From the NCBI GenBank assembly GCA_902702965.1, contig CACRXP010000007.1, forward strand, positions 1,787,118 to 1,851,117: 64,000 bases of DNA, in the 5' to 3' direction. The notes below the pieces were generated by a model. That model saw only the letters and a list, made by a program, of their open reading frames with translations, was not told where the DNA came from and made no database searches. Origin of the DNA: Spirometra erinaceieuropaei. Taxonomy: Eukaryota > Platyhelminthes > Cestoda > Diphyllobothriidea > Diphyllobothriidae. This document shows, in pieces, positions 11,925 through 22,971 of this stretch (the first letter of the stretch is position 1; each line of letters starts with the position of its first letter). Position numbers and translations under genes: made by a program.

Positions 11925-12960
11925 GCTGGTCGTCGTCTAAATACTGCACTTTCACTATAACGTCCGTGTGGCCCTCCAAACTGGGTTGTCTCTTGGCTCT
12001 GCGATTACTTTACTTCCCGCACTCAATTTGTCCAAACCGCCAAAGGGAAATCTACAATTCTTCCCAATGACTGTGGAGTTAGGTTCCATTTTATCCCCTC
12101 ACCTCTTCTCCCTCCACACTGATGATCTGAGATCCCCAAATGACTGTCTCTTAGTTAAGTATGCTGACCATGTGGTTGCTGGCCACCCTCCCAAAAATCG
12201 GACATATCTCCAGTCTCTGAAGGATGACCTTGACCATGTCTCAGTATAGTCAATCAAAAGAGAATCATCTCTTTATATTTTTTACTCAAGGAAGGAGTAT
12301 AATTAGGTTTTAAAAAAGTTTTCCGACTGCTGTCCTTTCCTAGTCCTGACCCCTTTGACATCCTGCCCAAAGAGGTGTCCTCTTTCAATTACCTTGGTGT
12401 TGCTTTGCCAACAAATCTTTTATTTTCCCTACATATTGAGTCCTTTTTCACTAAAGTTCGTAAACTTTTTACTACATTCGTCGTTTAAGTTCCTACCACA
12501 CAGTTCAAGCTTTAGTCTGACGATTCATAGACGCCTGCATTCTTCCCCATATTCTCTATTATTCCCCTGTCATTTTTCCTGTTTTGTTCAAAAAAAGATC
12601 TTTTAATTTTAGAACGAGCCTTCCTAATGCTCTTTTCTGCTGCTGCCGATGCTTCTTATACCTTTTAGTCGATATTACCCTAGAATAACATCTCGAAACG
12701 GTCAAGCAATTTGCTGGTCGCATTCTGGATGACGTTGCCTATCCTCCGCATTCCGAATTAATCTCTGCGAAGCCTTCCTGCCCCATGCGCTGTGGTTTTC
12801 GACTTATCTGGTGTCTTATATTAGCATTTTGTACTGACATTCCTGGCACGCTATCTCGCGTGTGAAGAGGCAGAAATGCAGAAGCTAAGACTCGAGCTGC
12901 CCCCATCATAATAGTTCCTTTTTGTGCAAAACTTCCCGACTTTAACTTATTTTGCGTTCA
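11925..12960 (+). pseudogene. LINE reverse transcriptase remnant
   Basis: The stretch at 12080-12250 reads as the RT active-site region: SILSPHLFSLHTDDLRSPND, CLLVKYADHVVAGHPP, LQSLKDDLDHVSV. The D of the YADD motif is His. After a MITE scrap the protein resumes (PFDILPKEVSSFNYLGVALP, LFSLHIESFFTKVRKLF) and decays through stops to about 12950. Confidence 0.6.
12252..12325. mobile_element. Short MITE fragment within LINE remnant
   Basis: The motif ACTCAAGGAAGGAGTATAAT followed by TAGGTTTTAAAAAAGTTTTC is the MITE interior. It splits the reverse-transcriptase remnant at 11925-12960. Confidence 0.4.
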
Positions 12961-13030
12961 CAGTGAACGGAGCCCGTTTTCGCTGAACATTTTAAATCTA
13001 TAATTTCAAAATAAAGCGAATTCCTCTCCC

Positions 13031-13090
13031 TTACTACTACTACTACTACTGCTACTACTACTACTACTGCTGCTACTACTACTACTACTG

Positions 13091-13127
<37 letters not shown>

Positions 13128-13147
13128 CACTACCACTACTACTATTA
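13031..13147. repeat. (TAC)n microsatellite
   Basis: Imperfect (TAC)n with TGC variants; it produces false Val and Ser runs on the minus strand. Confidence 0.9.
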
Positions 13148-13762
13148 CAACTATAATTGAGTTGAGGTGCATGTAAAAACTGCGCTCTCGAGACGGTCGT
13201 CGACAAAAGTCGAATTGCTATTGCGGGAGACTTTGAACGCGCCACCCTCACACCCGTGGAACCATACGGGCAAGATGACTGAATACGACGCAGGCGGCAG
13301 CCACTCTAGAGGAAACACAGTTGGTTTTACAACCGGCCAACAAGGCATAAAAGTAGTGAACCGCCAATGGGAACGCAAATTCGCCTGCAATCAAAAAGTA
13401 CTTCCAAAAGACCGCTTATCGGTGTCCTGTGACCGTCTCAGTGTCACCTATAGGTGGAAGACGGTTCAGTCTACCTGGAAAATGTGCATGTTGCCTTTTT
13501 TAAGGTCACCTCATGTGCAAAACTCACCTTTTCAGGTTCTCCGTGCTTTACAATCAAACCCGAAGAACTGCTAATAATGTCTTGGCGGTGGGCTACATCC
13601 AGCATGGGAACACTCAGACGACCGGAGCGGGTTCTGCGCAGGTTACGAACATCAACCGCTTCACCTAATGGAAGAGAGAGAGACGGGAGTCGTGCCTTAA
13701 AAAAAGGGTCTTTTTTCCTTCTCTGGTGTTAAGGTAGACATTGTTTTATCGAAACACAGTCA

Positions 13763-14647
13763 CGCAGTAGATGTGATAACTCATTAAATGTTAATCGACT
13801 CGAAAAGATTACTTACTACTAATCACCGTGCAGCATAATCTGTAAAATACGACTACTTAACTAGCGTCAATTTTACTCATTGATTTTCGATGCCCTTATA
13901 AAATCAAATATATTTCATAGAAAACGTGCATAAAAACATTAATTCTTTCACATATTTAAAAGAAAGTTACGTCTTCTTCAAATTTCATACTTGACGTGAG
14001 GGTATCATTCGGTTTAAAAAAGTTCCGAATTATGAGATTTTTTAGGACCGCGAAATGGCCGTTCGTAAAACATCGTGCCTCTGCACGTACTAATGTTGCT
14101 TAAAAAGTCTACAATAAGGTTCAAACCCGCTGCCAAATCTTATGATTCTGGTCTCTTCTTAATACCGTATAGAAATGTATGATTTTCCGTACACGGAAAA
14201 TATACAACTTGTAGTTGGGAAACCCGGCATGCATGTGTAACCGCGGGTCGGGTTTAAAATTATCCGGAGATTGGAAAAGTTTTTGAAAGCTGAATTATAC
14301 CCCTCCTTCAAGTATAAAATCTGAAGAAGACGTAATTTTCTACCAACTGAGTAAAAGAATGAGTGTTTTTATGCATGTTTTCTATGAAATATACTTTAAT
14401 TTATAACGGCATGAAAAATCAACGATGAAATTTCACACTAGTTAGGTAGTCACTTTTTACAGAGTGTTGTTTTTACAAGCAGCCGGAAAGAAGTTCGTTC
14501 AAAATCCGGGATCTTGATGAAACTGAATTATTATGGGATTATGCCTCAAGATGATTAATACTACAACCTTACTTAAGTAATATTTTCAAGTGGAAAACGT
14601 ATTTGAAAATTTCTGTTAACCTTTCGTGAGTTAGCACATTTACTGCA
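13763..14647. mobile_element. Foldback MITE, copy 5 (second subfamily)
   Basis: CAGTAGATGTGATAACTCAT at 13765 and GAGTTAGCACATTTACTG ending at 14645 are the degenerate termini. The flanking dinucleotides are CG and CA rather than TA, so this copy is old. The interior shows the family palindrome, including GAAAAGTTTTTGAAAG and ATTGATTTTCGATG. Confidence 0.6.
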
Positions 14648-14699
14648 TGTCTAAACTGTCTAGAGGCGACCTGTTTTAGGGTAGCGTAGGCCTTCTTTG

Positions 14700-15240
14700 A
14701 CGTTCTAAGGATTGGTCACTCTTTTTGAAAGGAATTATGCGTCCTTTGAATTTTGGTCGCGAAGAAAGTATTAAATTGTATAATTTTCAAAACCCTTGCA
14801 ATGCCTGTTCAAATACCGCCCTATCTGTCCTATGAAACCTACAAAGTGGCCCTCATCAAGTGGCATGCTTTATATGGCATCTTCGCAAAATAAAAAAGGA
14901 ATGGATGCTTTCTCCTTAATATAAAGTCCACAAACTGTAAATTGGAAATCCTAGACGTAAGTGAAACGGTAGGTCGGGCTCGAAATTACACGGGAATTAG
15001 AACACTTTCTTAAAACTGGAAGGCAACCTTGTTGAAGAAAAAATGGAAAAAGCACAATTTCCTACAAAAATTTGCGCAAAAAATAGGACTTTGCGCATCC
15101 TTACTAGGTGGCCGGAAAGACGCGCATTCAAACGGCCGATATCCTGACGCAACTGTGAAATAGGCTGGGACTATGTTGCATGACGTCCAACAATACAATT
15201 TCACCTAAGAAATCCCTTCTTACCGAAATCAAATTTCGGG
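14700..15240. mobile_element. Divergent MITE copy
   Basis: Scattered family motifs remain in order: a hallmark GTAGGTCGGGCTCGAAATTA, GGAATTAGAAC, a Tyr-rich AT stretch, CGGCCGATATCCTGACGCAA and the terminal TACCGAAATCAAATTTCGG. The ends are not sharp. Confidence 0.4.
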
Positions 15241-15575
15241 ATTTCAGCAGCTGCTGCTGCTGCATGTTGAAAGAATGGTGAAGTTACTTGCCCTGCACAA
15301 TCACCAATCGGTCCTTCCCCCCGGGGGACATGCATGACGTTAGATTGCATAGTATATACAGCCCTTCCATTGAAGGTGATGGTAAGTGTTCAGTTGGGCG
15401 CTGATGTCGCTAGGCGAAACTACCTACCATTTTCCTTAAAAAGAAGGAACTTGGGGTCCTTGCAGGAACTGCTTCTCAAGTAGGGCGAGAACCTGCTCTT
15501 CCGCTTCGCTTTGCGCAGAGAACGCGAGGACGAGTCAGAGGAGGGGTTGGCGGCTCTCCTTGTTTTCTTGGCCTT

Positions 15576-16343
15576 CTAAACGGAGGAACGGGAAGTAAAT
15601 AGGGCGGAGGGGGGGGGCAGCGGGGAAGGTGGTTGCAAAGAGGCGGCACAGACCTTGCGGTTCAGTTCAACCGAACGAGCACCGGTGCTTTTGCGTCTAT
15701 CGTCTAGGGCGCCTGAAATCGAAGGATTTTCAGTGCAATAGAGACGAGGACTTACGCGTCTTCGGCCGAGACGATTCTGATTTTGTTTTGGCCGGTATCT
15801 TCTGCTTTCGCCGTCGCGGCGACCGACGGTGACGCAGTCCACTACTTGGTACTCGGCTGGCAGAACTGTGGACAGAACTGGCAGAAGCATTGTCGCTGGC
15901 GGCATCGACATCGATAAAGCAATCCTTCCGGCCGGTCTCCACGGCTGTGGTGCGCTGTTGGTTGGCAGTTTTCGAAAGGGCCATTACCGGAGCAGCGGAT
16001 AAAATTGGGGTAATTTCAAGCATCGGGGTTCGCTGGGGTGCAAAACAAGTGCGCCAAATTTGTTACCAGAATGAACCCAGACACATGGCACAGTCAAAGA
16101 TATCAAACGCGCGGTTCTCAAATATTCCGCGAGTGTAGGGAAAGACTGTCACAGAAATCACGCTGATCAGTCTACAGGCTCACACTGCAAGCAGGGAGCA
16201 CAAATACGCAAAAGACAGCTGTTACTCGATCGGCAGACTGGAAGAAGAAAAAGTAGCAAACAGTGGCGGTCCTTCATTTGCACTTCACCGACGGACACAT
16301 ACATGGTCACGATGGCAGTTCGACCAATGCCGATGATGTCCAT
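15576..16343 (-). CDS. Small host gene with very short introns, function unknown
   Basis: The two best exons are 16032-15756 (acceptor TTGTTTTGCACCCCAG, donor GTAAGT) and 15712-15576 (acceptor CCTTCGATTTCAG, stop TAG at 15576-15578). They are separated by a 43-bp intron and match in phase 1/1. Two further upstream exons fit in phase but are less certain: 16343-16289 (from ATG, MDIIGIGRTAIVTMYV) and 16237-16176 after a very strong acceptor (CTTTTTCTTCTTCCAG). The product would be about 177 residues, with a basic, Ser-rich C-terminal half (RHRRSPRRRKQK, then SESSRPKTR) and a Pro-rich end (SPLPPPSALF). No domain was recognised; the basic Ser/Arg composition suggests a nuclear or nucleic-acid-associated protein, which is only inference. 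Introns of 40-60 bp fit flatworm genes. Confidence 0.45.
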
Positions 16344-16707
16344 CGTGCGCAAGGTGCAGCCGGCATGGTGACTTGCGCGTGGATTAGTTTATAGAGATAG
16401 TAGGCCTGCGCAACATCTACCGCACTCTCTCCCTCCTCGCACACTTGGCTCCGGCGGCAAGGGCCAGACGGAGATGGGTGTGGTGTGGTGTGTAACCGTC
16501 TATGCGTGCAACACACACGATCTTGTCCCCACCCCGGATGCGCCGGGATACTGTAAGGGCGGATCAGATCTCACATACGTGAGTGCACCACAAAGGCCAC
16601 CCTGGAAAGGCGTCTCTGCAGTTTGATCCTCAGCCCTACAGCCACCGAAAAATACTCTGATGATCAGGAAACTTAAGGTCCGACTGTAACGAGACGGCGA
16701 ATGTCTA

Positions 16708-17015
16708 TCACATATCCAGTGCAGTTCCAATGGAGTAGACCACGTTGGTTGCGAAGTTGCATGCTTTGGGTGCTCGTGTTATTTTTTGCGTCGATAATTT
16801 TGTCGATGTGGCCATGTAAATGCGCCGTGTTGTGCGCGCGGGAGATGACAGTTTGGTCAGCTTCCGCTTCTGAGATCCGGAGAAGAACGTCAGAAGGTGA
16901 TGTACGGAATGCATGCTCGAGTAAGTCGCATTCACAAGGAGGGGATATGAGGAATCAACTGCTGGTGACAAAATTATCCAAGACATCAGCGAAACTGCTG
17001 GTTCCTTCTTTGCGG
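16708..17015 (-). CDS. Ambiguous coding stretch (competing frames)
   Basis: Two minus-strand frames and one plus-strand frame are open across this stretch. One minus frame ends at 16708 (KLSSPARTTRRIYMATS...). Another runs from about 16960 (DLLEHAFRTSPSDVLLRIS, later HIDKIIDAKNNTSTQ) to a TAA near 16680. The plus frame holds EMTVWSASASEIRRRTSEG before a GTAAGT at 16921. Only one can be real, if any. It lies upstream of the small gene at 15576-16343 and could hold further exons of it. Confidence 0.2.
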
Positions 17016-17351
17016 TCATAACCTGAGAGTGTCTAGGCAGTCGTGTTGCGAAATGATCAACAAAGGGGCCCTTTGGAATTTCACACACCCACCCACCTTC
17101 CTTTTCCAGTACCCACTCCAGTCAGGACAATAACTTCCCACGTGGATTGGAAGTTGATTGACAGATGCTGGTGTGAGAAGTAGGACCATCACTGATGACC
17201 AATCAAATGTCAGGATGTGAGGATTCGAGCGTGTGAAGCAAGAAACAGGCAGTAAGGGCGGGAAAGCGACGACTGTGTAGATGCCTTTCTCCGCCGTTGT
17301 TCTCTGGCCCCCGGAAACCACCTGACTGATGCACCTCCACCTTCTACATAA

Positions 17352-17437
17352 NNNNNNNNNNNNNNNNNNNNNNNNNNNNNNNNNNNNNNNNNNNNNNNNN
17401 NNNNNNNNNNNNNNNNNNNNNNNNNNNNNNNNNNNNN
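17352..17437. other. Assembly gap
   Basis: A run of 86 Ns. The right flank is a CTGTCTCTGTCTGTCGCTCT simple repeat. Confidence 0.95.
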
Positions 17438-17631
17438 CTGTCTCTGTCTGTCGCTCTGTCTTCTACCATAACCCCTCCCTAGACTTTATTTAATCTAAGG
17501 GCTTGAGGAATCGGAAAGTTGCTTCGAAAATGAAAACTGACTGGTCCCCTTCAGAGGGTGTAATTCCCGCCCAAATTTTGTCGGTACCGTGCCGATCCAG
17601 CCGGGGGTGGATAGAAGCCGGTTTACCGGAA

Positions 17632-17705
17632 GAGGAAGGAGGAGGAGGAGGGAGGAGGAGGAGGAGGAGGAGGAGGAGGAGGAGGAGGAGGAGAAGGGAA
17701 GAGAG
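17632..17705. repeat. (GGA)n microsatellite
   Basis: Nearly pure GGA/GAG units next to a degenerate ribozyme repeat. The Glu, Arg and Ser runs in translation are artefacts. Confidence 0.9.
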
Positions 17706-17815
17706 GTAGGGGGAAAATACGATCGCTGGAAAAAGTGGTTTATTGGCTTGGAACTCTTACTCGAACCCCTCATCGGAGACAGCCGCAGACAAGGGTGATA
17801 GAGGCACAAGGAGTG
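17705..17815 (-). mobile_element. Degenerate ribozyme-type Penelope repeat
   Basis: On the minus strand GTCTCCGATGAGGGGTTCGA, AGTAAGAGTTCCAAGCC and AATAAACC align with the hammerhead repeat. The conserved CTGATGA is changed to CCGATGA and the GAAAC segment is lost, so it should not cleave. It lies next to a GGA microsatellite. Confidence 0.5.
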
Positions 17816-18383
17816 TAGTATTCATAGGCCGCAGTTAACACGCAACCAGTGATCGCATCTTTCTCTTATGACCTACTTCCCGGAACTCGCCTTTCCGCTT
17901 CTATCGGCAAACCGGTTTTGTTGGACCGCAGACGAAGAATGGCTAGAATAGGTCATCTAATCCACAGTTCTGAAAACAATTCGACTGGAGGCATGATAAA
18001 CGCTGGTTTTCATGGGTATCGTGATGCTTAATCAACTGCCGCTGAATATATTTTGATTCAGAAGGCAGTTATTGGCCCAAGCGACGGGGTTCCCGAGCCC
18101 TCCTGGGCGATAAATGAATATTTAACTTTATTGATGAAGGACGTAAGCCCTCGAACAAATAACTGGGTTTTCTGTCATTAGTCAACTGTAAATCTAGACG
18201 CCTGGCAAAAGGATTGACGTCTAAACAACAGTTCTGTTCTCCGAAATTAAGAGGAGGCAGGGTGCAATGCAGAGCCTCGGCTGGAATTTGAAACTAACAC
18301 GGATGTACATACTCGGAGCAGGGTCTCCGGCGCACAGCTGTTCTAGTTCAGTTACAATACTAAGGGATATAGACACAGACAGT

Positions 18384-18525
18384 CATTGACCGATCTCATG
18401 AAACGCTAACCGGAATTGTGCAATGTGTTTTCGATTAGGAAAGATTATTTAAGTGGGGGTTTCAGAAGTAATTATCATGCGACATAGTCCTATAATATTT
18501 CCGACACATCTGGATGTTCAGAAGA
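18384..18525. mobile_element. MITE left-end fragment
   Basis: CCGATCTCATGAAACGCTAA, GAAAGATTATTTAAG and TATTTCCGACACATCTGGAT match the left arm of the family. No right arm is seen. Confidence 0.45.
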
Positions 18526-19007
18526 GACAGCGGCGAGCGAACGTTCCTTTCGGTAACTTCCCGTCAGGCCAGTACGGTTATATGGGACGGGGTACAATGA
18601 GTGAAAAAATCGATAAAAGTTAGTTTTTAAAATGCAGGCTAGGCAAGAACGGAGGGGCGCAGAAAGTTGTATTTGGTTGTAACGCCCCTGGACTTGAACA
18701 GAATTGTTTGAATGTGTGACACTTTTCCGCGCGAGGACCTAGGGTGGAGATGGCGTAATCGCGTGTCGGTGAAGATGGCCGGTGTCCCTTCCCTTTCGTC
18801 CGCCGATCCCTCCTTACTTACCGTACCGTAACGTTCGCATCGCTTTCCCTCTCACTACATCGGCACCTCCCTCGGCCCTTCCCTGCAGCTGCCCACAGCG
18901 CTGCATCCCCCACCGGTTAATGAGCTGGCATGACGGTATCGCCTCTCCACCCAGACAGGTTATCTGATGGCTGTAACCCATTCCAACTGTACGAGTAACG
19001 ATTATTA

Positions 19008-19039
<32 letters not shown>

Positions 19040-19894
19040 CTACGTATCTCTCATGACCGTCTTGTTATACTATCCTGTATCTCGTTCCTGACGCACCATC
19101 TTCTGCTGTGTGTGAATGAGTATTCAAAGATGCTAACGACTCTGTTCAGATCTATCTCCTCCAGGATATACTTTCGGCGTTCTCTTTCTTTGGTGTGTGC
19201 TGTCTTTGACGTCCTCGGCCGGTACATGGGTAGTCAACCTTTGACCACGGTAAGCGCGAAGCCTGAACAAGGTTCTTCTGGGCGCATAAGGTCGGTTTTC
19301 GTAACCTAATGGCGGCCGCTTCTGCTGTTGCTAGCAAGCGCTGGCCCAGTAGCTTAGGGTAGTTCTGGATGTGGTTGAGATCCCGCATGTTATTTGGCGT
19401 AGCAATTCGCACAAGCATACGCAAGCAGTGCATGGAGGAACGAGGTTGTCAGCCTAAGGCATCCGAGTAAACCCATCTTCCAGTCAAGCCGCGGGTTATC
19501 AGCAAAGCGATTGACAAAACCATTCGCTAATAAATGCGATAGGGAAAGGAGCGCGAAAATATTATATGGTCTGAATTAAGGTGAGTAGTTAAGACCGCAG
19601 TTGGCGGAGTGAGGGGAGAGTAGCAGCGAGGAGAGCAGGCAATTCCGAATGTTGAAAGAGCAAAAAGGACTTTTCAGCAACAACTGCATGACCTGGTAGG
19701 ATTGCAAATGCCTGAATGGGGAAAATACGCAACACGCACACTAGACAGTTCCTACACAAAGGAGACTCACGTGCGATTACGCTGGACGCTGGATCAGTTG
19801 CTATAGGTGGGTTAATGGAAGAGGTATCCAAAGCCTGCCGGGCAAGGATTAAGTATGTGCGCGAAGCAGGAAAGTACCAACTGTTTGGCAGATT
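18526..19894. other. No firm gene
   Basis: A minus frame at 19152-19433 (NMRDLNHIQNYPKLLGQRLL) has protein-like composition but no good splice frame or domain. Otherwise only the (ATT)n run. Confidence 0.3.
18997..19039. repeat. (ATT)n microsatellite
   Basis: About 14 ATT units. It may mark a lost LINE 3' end, as at 28287, but no LINE sequence is recognised beside it. Confidence 0.8.
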
Positions 19895-20225
19895 CGCCGG
19901 CGTTTTAACAGTCCTGCTTTACTGGCAGACGTATGCATTTCGAGTATTTTTCGCTACCTGACCGCTCTCCGCGCCGAACTTTTTTTAAAATCAAGCTTGC
20001 CTCTTACAAAAGCATTACGTGTGGGTGTGTGAAACAATGAGCCAATGCAGACATTTCAGCAGTACCGGCTCCTAGGGGTGCTGCAGGTCAGCGATGTCAC
20101 CCTGCCGACGAAAGCCGAACAAAACTTTGCAGGACAACACCTTCTTTGAGAGCATAGTAGGTATTCCTCCGTAGTTTGTCCTTACCCCGCGCATATGCTT
20201 AATCCTCACCGCCTACCGCTTTCAA
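19895..20225. repeat. Dispersed repeat, copy 2 of 2
   Basis: Counterpart of 400-745 in the same orientation; it lies just upstream of the duplicated SANTA-gene block. Confidence 0.5.
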
Positions 20226-20533
20226 CGGGCTCTCTAATAACGCCTTTGCCTACATTCTGGGGGTTTAAGCTGTGTGAGAGGGCAAGGCATACCTTCTAAG
20301 TCCTTAAGCATTTCAAGAAGAGAGCTTCTAACAGAAAGTTATATTCATAGGCGCGACCGTCATAACCCGCAATGTACATCCCCCGACAAAAAACGCCAGA
20401 CGGCCCTGAGAGAGTGGCGGTGGAATGCAGGGAAAAGATACCGCGGAACGCACCAGGACAATCATTTATGACTGAAATTCAATCTTTCACTACCTATAGA
20501 CGTGGCGGAGCAAGGGTATACTCGTAAAAATGC

Positions 20534-21020
20534 ATGCAACAAGGCTAGTTGAGGCTGTACTCATATATAATGCAAGAAATCCTGGAAGACCGAAGAGTGA
20601 ATAAAGCTGGAACGAAGTGCTGCTGGCGTATGTGAATTTGCGAGAGACTTACATGCAAAGGCACTGGACGTGTCGACGGCGAAAACACACGATCAGCGGC
20701 TGCGAGAGGAGGTATGAGAGAAGAAACACCAAAAGCCTACCTTTCTGAACAAGATTGCCAATAACGCTTTCATCTAAATCACACGTCCTTCGCTGCACGG
20801 AGGGGAACGGCGTGTTCTCTGAGGCCTAGAGTATTTTAACAGAAGACCTTTAAAATCGAGCGAATAACGAGTGTTCAACTGAGTAGAGCTCTAATCAGCC
20901 ACATTAGGCAAAAAGCAGGTGATCAAAACATTTGAAAAAGGAAGTCGCCGCGAGGAAAGGAATATGCGACAGTATGACTCGCGGGAAGGAGAAGAAACCT
21001 ACTGATGTCACCTTCCAGTT
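20534..21020 (-). pseudogene. Partial duplicate of the SANTA-gene exon/intron block
   Basis: About 480 bp are clearly related to 25236-25705, in the same orientation. The block holds intron sequence, a copy of the third exon at 20741-20825 and a worn remnant of the main exon's 3' end with a GTAGGT donor near 20999. The exon copy keeps its 85-nt length, both splice sites and an open frame (ASENTPFPSVQRRTC, then DLDESVIGNLVQK). Intron sequence is about as similar as exon sequence. The remnant of the main exon has a TGA in the required frame, and no terminal exon or SANTA domain is visible nearby. A broken duplicate is the simplest reading; a spread repeat that includes this exon is the alternative. 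Confidence 0.55.
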
Positions 21021-21204
21021 TCAGTTATTTGGTAAGGATAACAGACAAGGCCTTTGAAAACCCTATTGATTACATGTCAGCTCGTTAGATACAACTGTAC
21101 ACGAACAATTAAAATCGTCGCTATTAAAACAACACTTGTTTCATTTGAGTAACATTGTTTCAACAAAAAAATTCCCGGGTTCTGAGCAAAAACTGGGCTG
21201 GAAA

Positions 21205-22255
21205 CCAAGGCAGAGGTAGGGCGAGGGACCCCACTTAACAGTCGGTAGACTGTAGATCGTGCTATACGGAAATGGTGCTAATTGAGGTTTTTCTGCTGCG
21301 ACAGTACGCCTGACAGTAAACTGACGACATACAGGATAACACAGAAATTGTTTGGATTTCCGCCACAAGCCATACTGCTAACACTCGTATGGTAACAGAA
21401 ATGAGCACGTCAATAAAAAGATAAATAAAAGGCAAGTTTTCAAAAATGACGGAGTTTGGGTAATGGTTGGGGATCATGAGAAGTATTCGTTATTTACAGT
21501 GTGTTATTTGCAACGGCTTACAGATGGATGCCAAGATCCACAATTTACCGACAGTTAAGTGGGGTTCTTTACCCTACCATTTCCGGCGAGCGCCTAAAAA
21601 TACAGGGCAGACTGGGATGGACATTTCTGACTTTCAAACCGCCGTCAGGCAGCTTTACTGAAACCTTTGGCAAGTTCATGTGCAGGATTTTCCACCTTTT
21701 GTGGTGTTCTGTGACCATACTTAACGTTGAGGCTCTGCTGTTGGACGTTTTAAGGAGCATTTGAGTAGTAATAGATGGGATGCTGTTGTCTGATGGTAGG
21801 CAACGTGTAATATGTGATTTATTTTGGCCCAGCTGTGAAAAACTCAGCGACCTAGGTCAGATTCGAACCCACGGCGGCAATAGAAAGGTTCGAGTACAGC
21901 CAACGTTCTAGCCACCTGAGCTATGAGGCCCAACCAGGAGACGCGAGTTTAATCGCATAGGGGTCAAATTACCCGACCAGCCTACTGCAACGTATGGGAT
22001 TCGTAATTCGGCAATGGTAGGCTGAAGGACCCCACTTAACTGCCGGTAAACTGTGGATCGTGTCATACGGGAATGGTGCTAATGAAGATTTTACGGGTGA
22101 AGCAGCACGCCAGACATCAAGCTAACAGAATGCAAGAAAGCGCAGAAATTGTTTGGATTTCTGCCAAAAGTCTTATTTTACGCTTTCGTACGGCAAGGGA
22201 AATGAGCGCGTAACCAGAAAAATAAAAAGCCCATTTTTAAAGAATAACAGTTTGA
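21205..22255. repeat. Direct repeats with an inverted scrap between
   Basis: Copies at 21205-21450 and 22025-22255 share GACCCCACTTAACAG, ACTGTAGATCGTG..ATACGG, GCTAAT, CAGAAATTGTTTGGATTTC. An inverted part copy lies at 21536-21615. Between them lies the second-type SINE head. A weaker relative is near 61495. Confidence 0.5.
21850..21945 (-). mobile_element. Second type of tRNA-derived SINE head
   Basis: The minus strand reads GGGCCTCATAGCTCAGGTGG, CTAGAACGTTGGCTG, and then GTGGGTTCGAATCTGACC with the following AGGTCGCTGAGTTTTTCAC. A and B boxes are well formed. About 20 extra bases lie between the anticodon-arm region and the B box and no clean tRNA cloverleaf was found, so this is a SINE head rather than a functional tRNA gene. 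Confidence 0.55.
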
Positions 22256-22559
22256 CTAGTGGTTTGAGGTCGTGTGGTGTTATTGTTGCTGACAGTGTAA
22301 CGTCCGCGATGGCCTGTAAACGAATGTCAAGATAAAACCCCATATGACGCGATCCATAGTCTATCGAACGTTATCCTACTGTTGCCGAAACAGATATAGT
22401 AGCCGGTCTATCTCATGACATTTTAGCCAAAATTCTGAAATGTGTTTTCGAGAGGAAGGGATTTCTGAGGTGGGGTTTCAATATTACCTAACGTGTAGCA
22501 TAATCTCAAGATATTCCAGTCACGCCAGAGTTCTGGTGTTTGAACGAGCATACTACTTC

Positions 22560-22887
22560 TTCACAATGGTATTACTGACAAAGACAAGAGAGACTGGAAT
22601 GGCCATTTCTGGCTTATTAGCCGTCGTCAGCCAGTCATACCCAAGCCCGATGTGTGGAACGCCTGGGGCTCGAAATCACGACCTGTTAGTTAGAAGTCCA
22701 ACGTCTCTAATCACTGAGCCACGGGCTCGTTGTCTTGTCGGTTGCGATCGGGAATATACAATGGTGGAGGGGCGCTCACCAATCATTTCTACGGAACTCA
22801 CTCGTCCCGTTGTGCCTTACAGACTCTCTCTCCCGAGTCCAACCAGCAGCCGCACAGCGGCGCATGATATAGGCTGCTGGTTGGGTT

Positions 22888-22888
<1 letters not shown>
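22560..22888 (-). mobile_element. tRNA-derived SINE inside a MITE
   Basis: It has the same head and body as the copy at 5955. The tRNA-like part lies near 22655-22732 (minus strand TAGTTAGAAG region, GGCTCAGTGATTAGAGACG). It is followed by a GA repeat at 22889-22968, possibly its tail-side microsatellite. Confidence 0.55.

Positions 22889-22968
<80 letters not shown>
22889..22968. repeat. (GA)n microsatellite
   Basis: About 40 uninterrupted GA units at the SINE edge within the MITE at 22395. Confidence 0.9.

Positions 22969-22971
<3 letters not shown>

Larger units (their letters stand above)
16344..18383. other. Mostly unexplained, between small gene and MITE scrap
   Basis: Contains the ambiguous coding stretch at 16708-17015, a gap, the GGA tract and the degenerate ribozyme repeat. 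A further minus frame (QLPIHVGSYCPDWSGYWKRK near 17110) might be coding but has no clear partner. Confidence 0.3.

Noticed and set aside
13167..13574. 135-codon plus-strand open frame (TEYDAGGSHSRGNTVGFTTG)
   Set aside because: Composition is fair and it may be an unknown repeat-borne sequence, but there is no convincing start or splice structure and it begins in microsatellite flank; not called as a gene.
17503..17809. Arg-, Glu- and Ser-rich open frames
   Set aside because: Produced by the (GGA)n tract.
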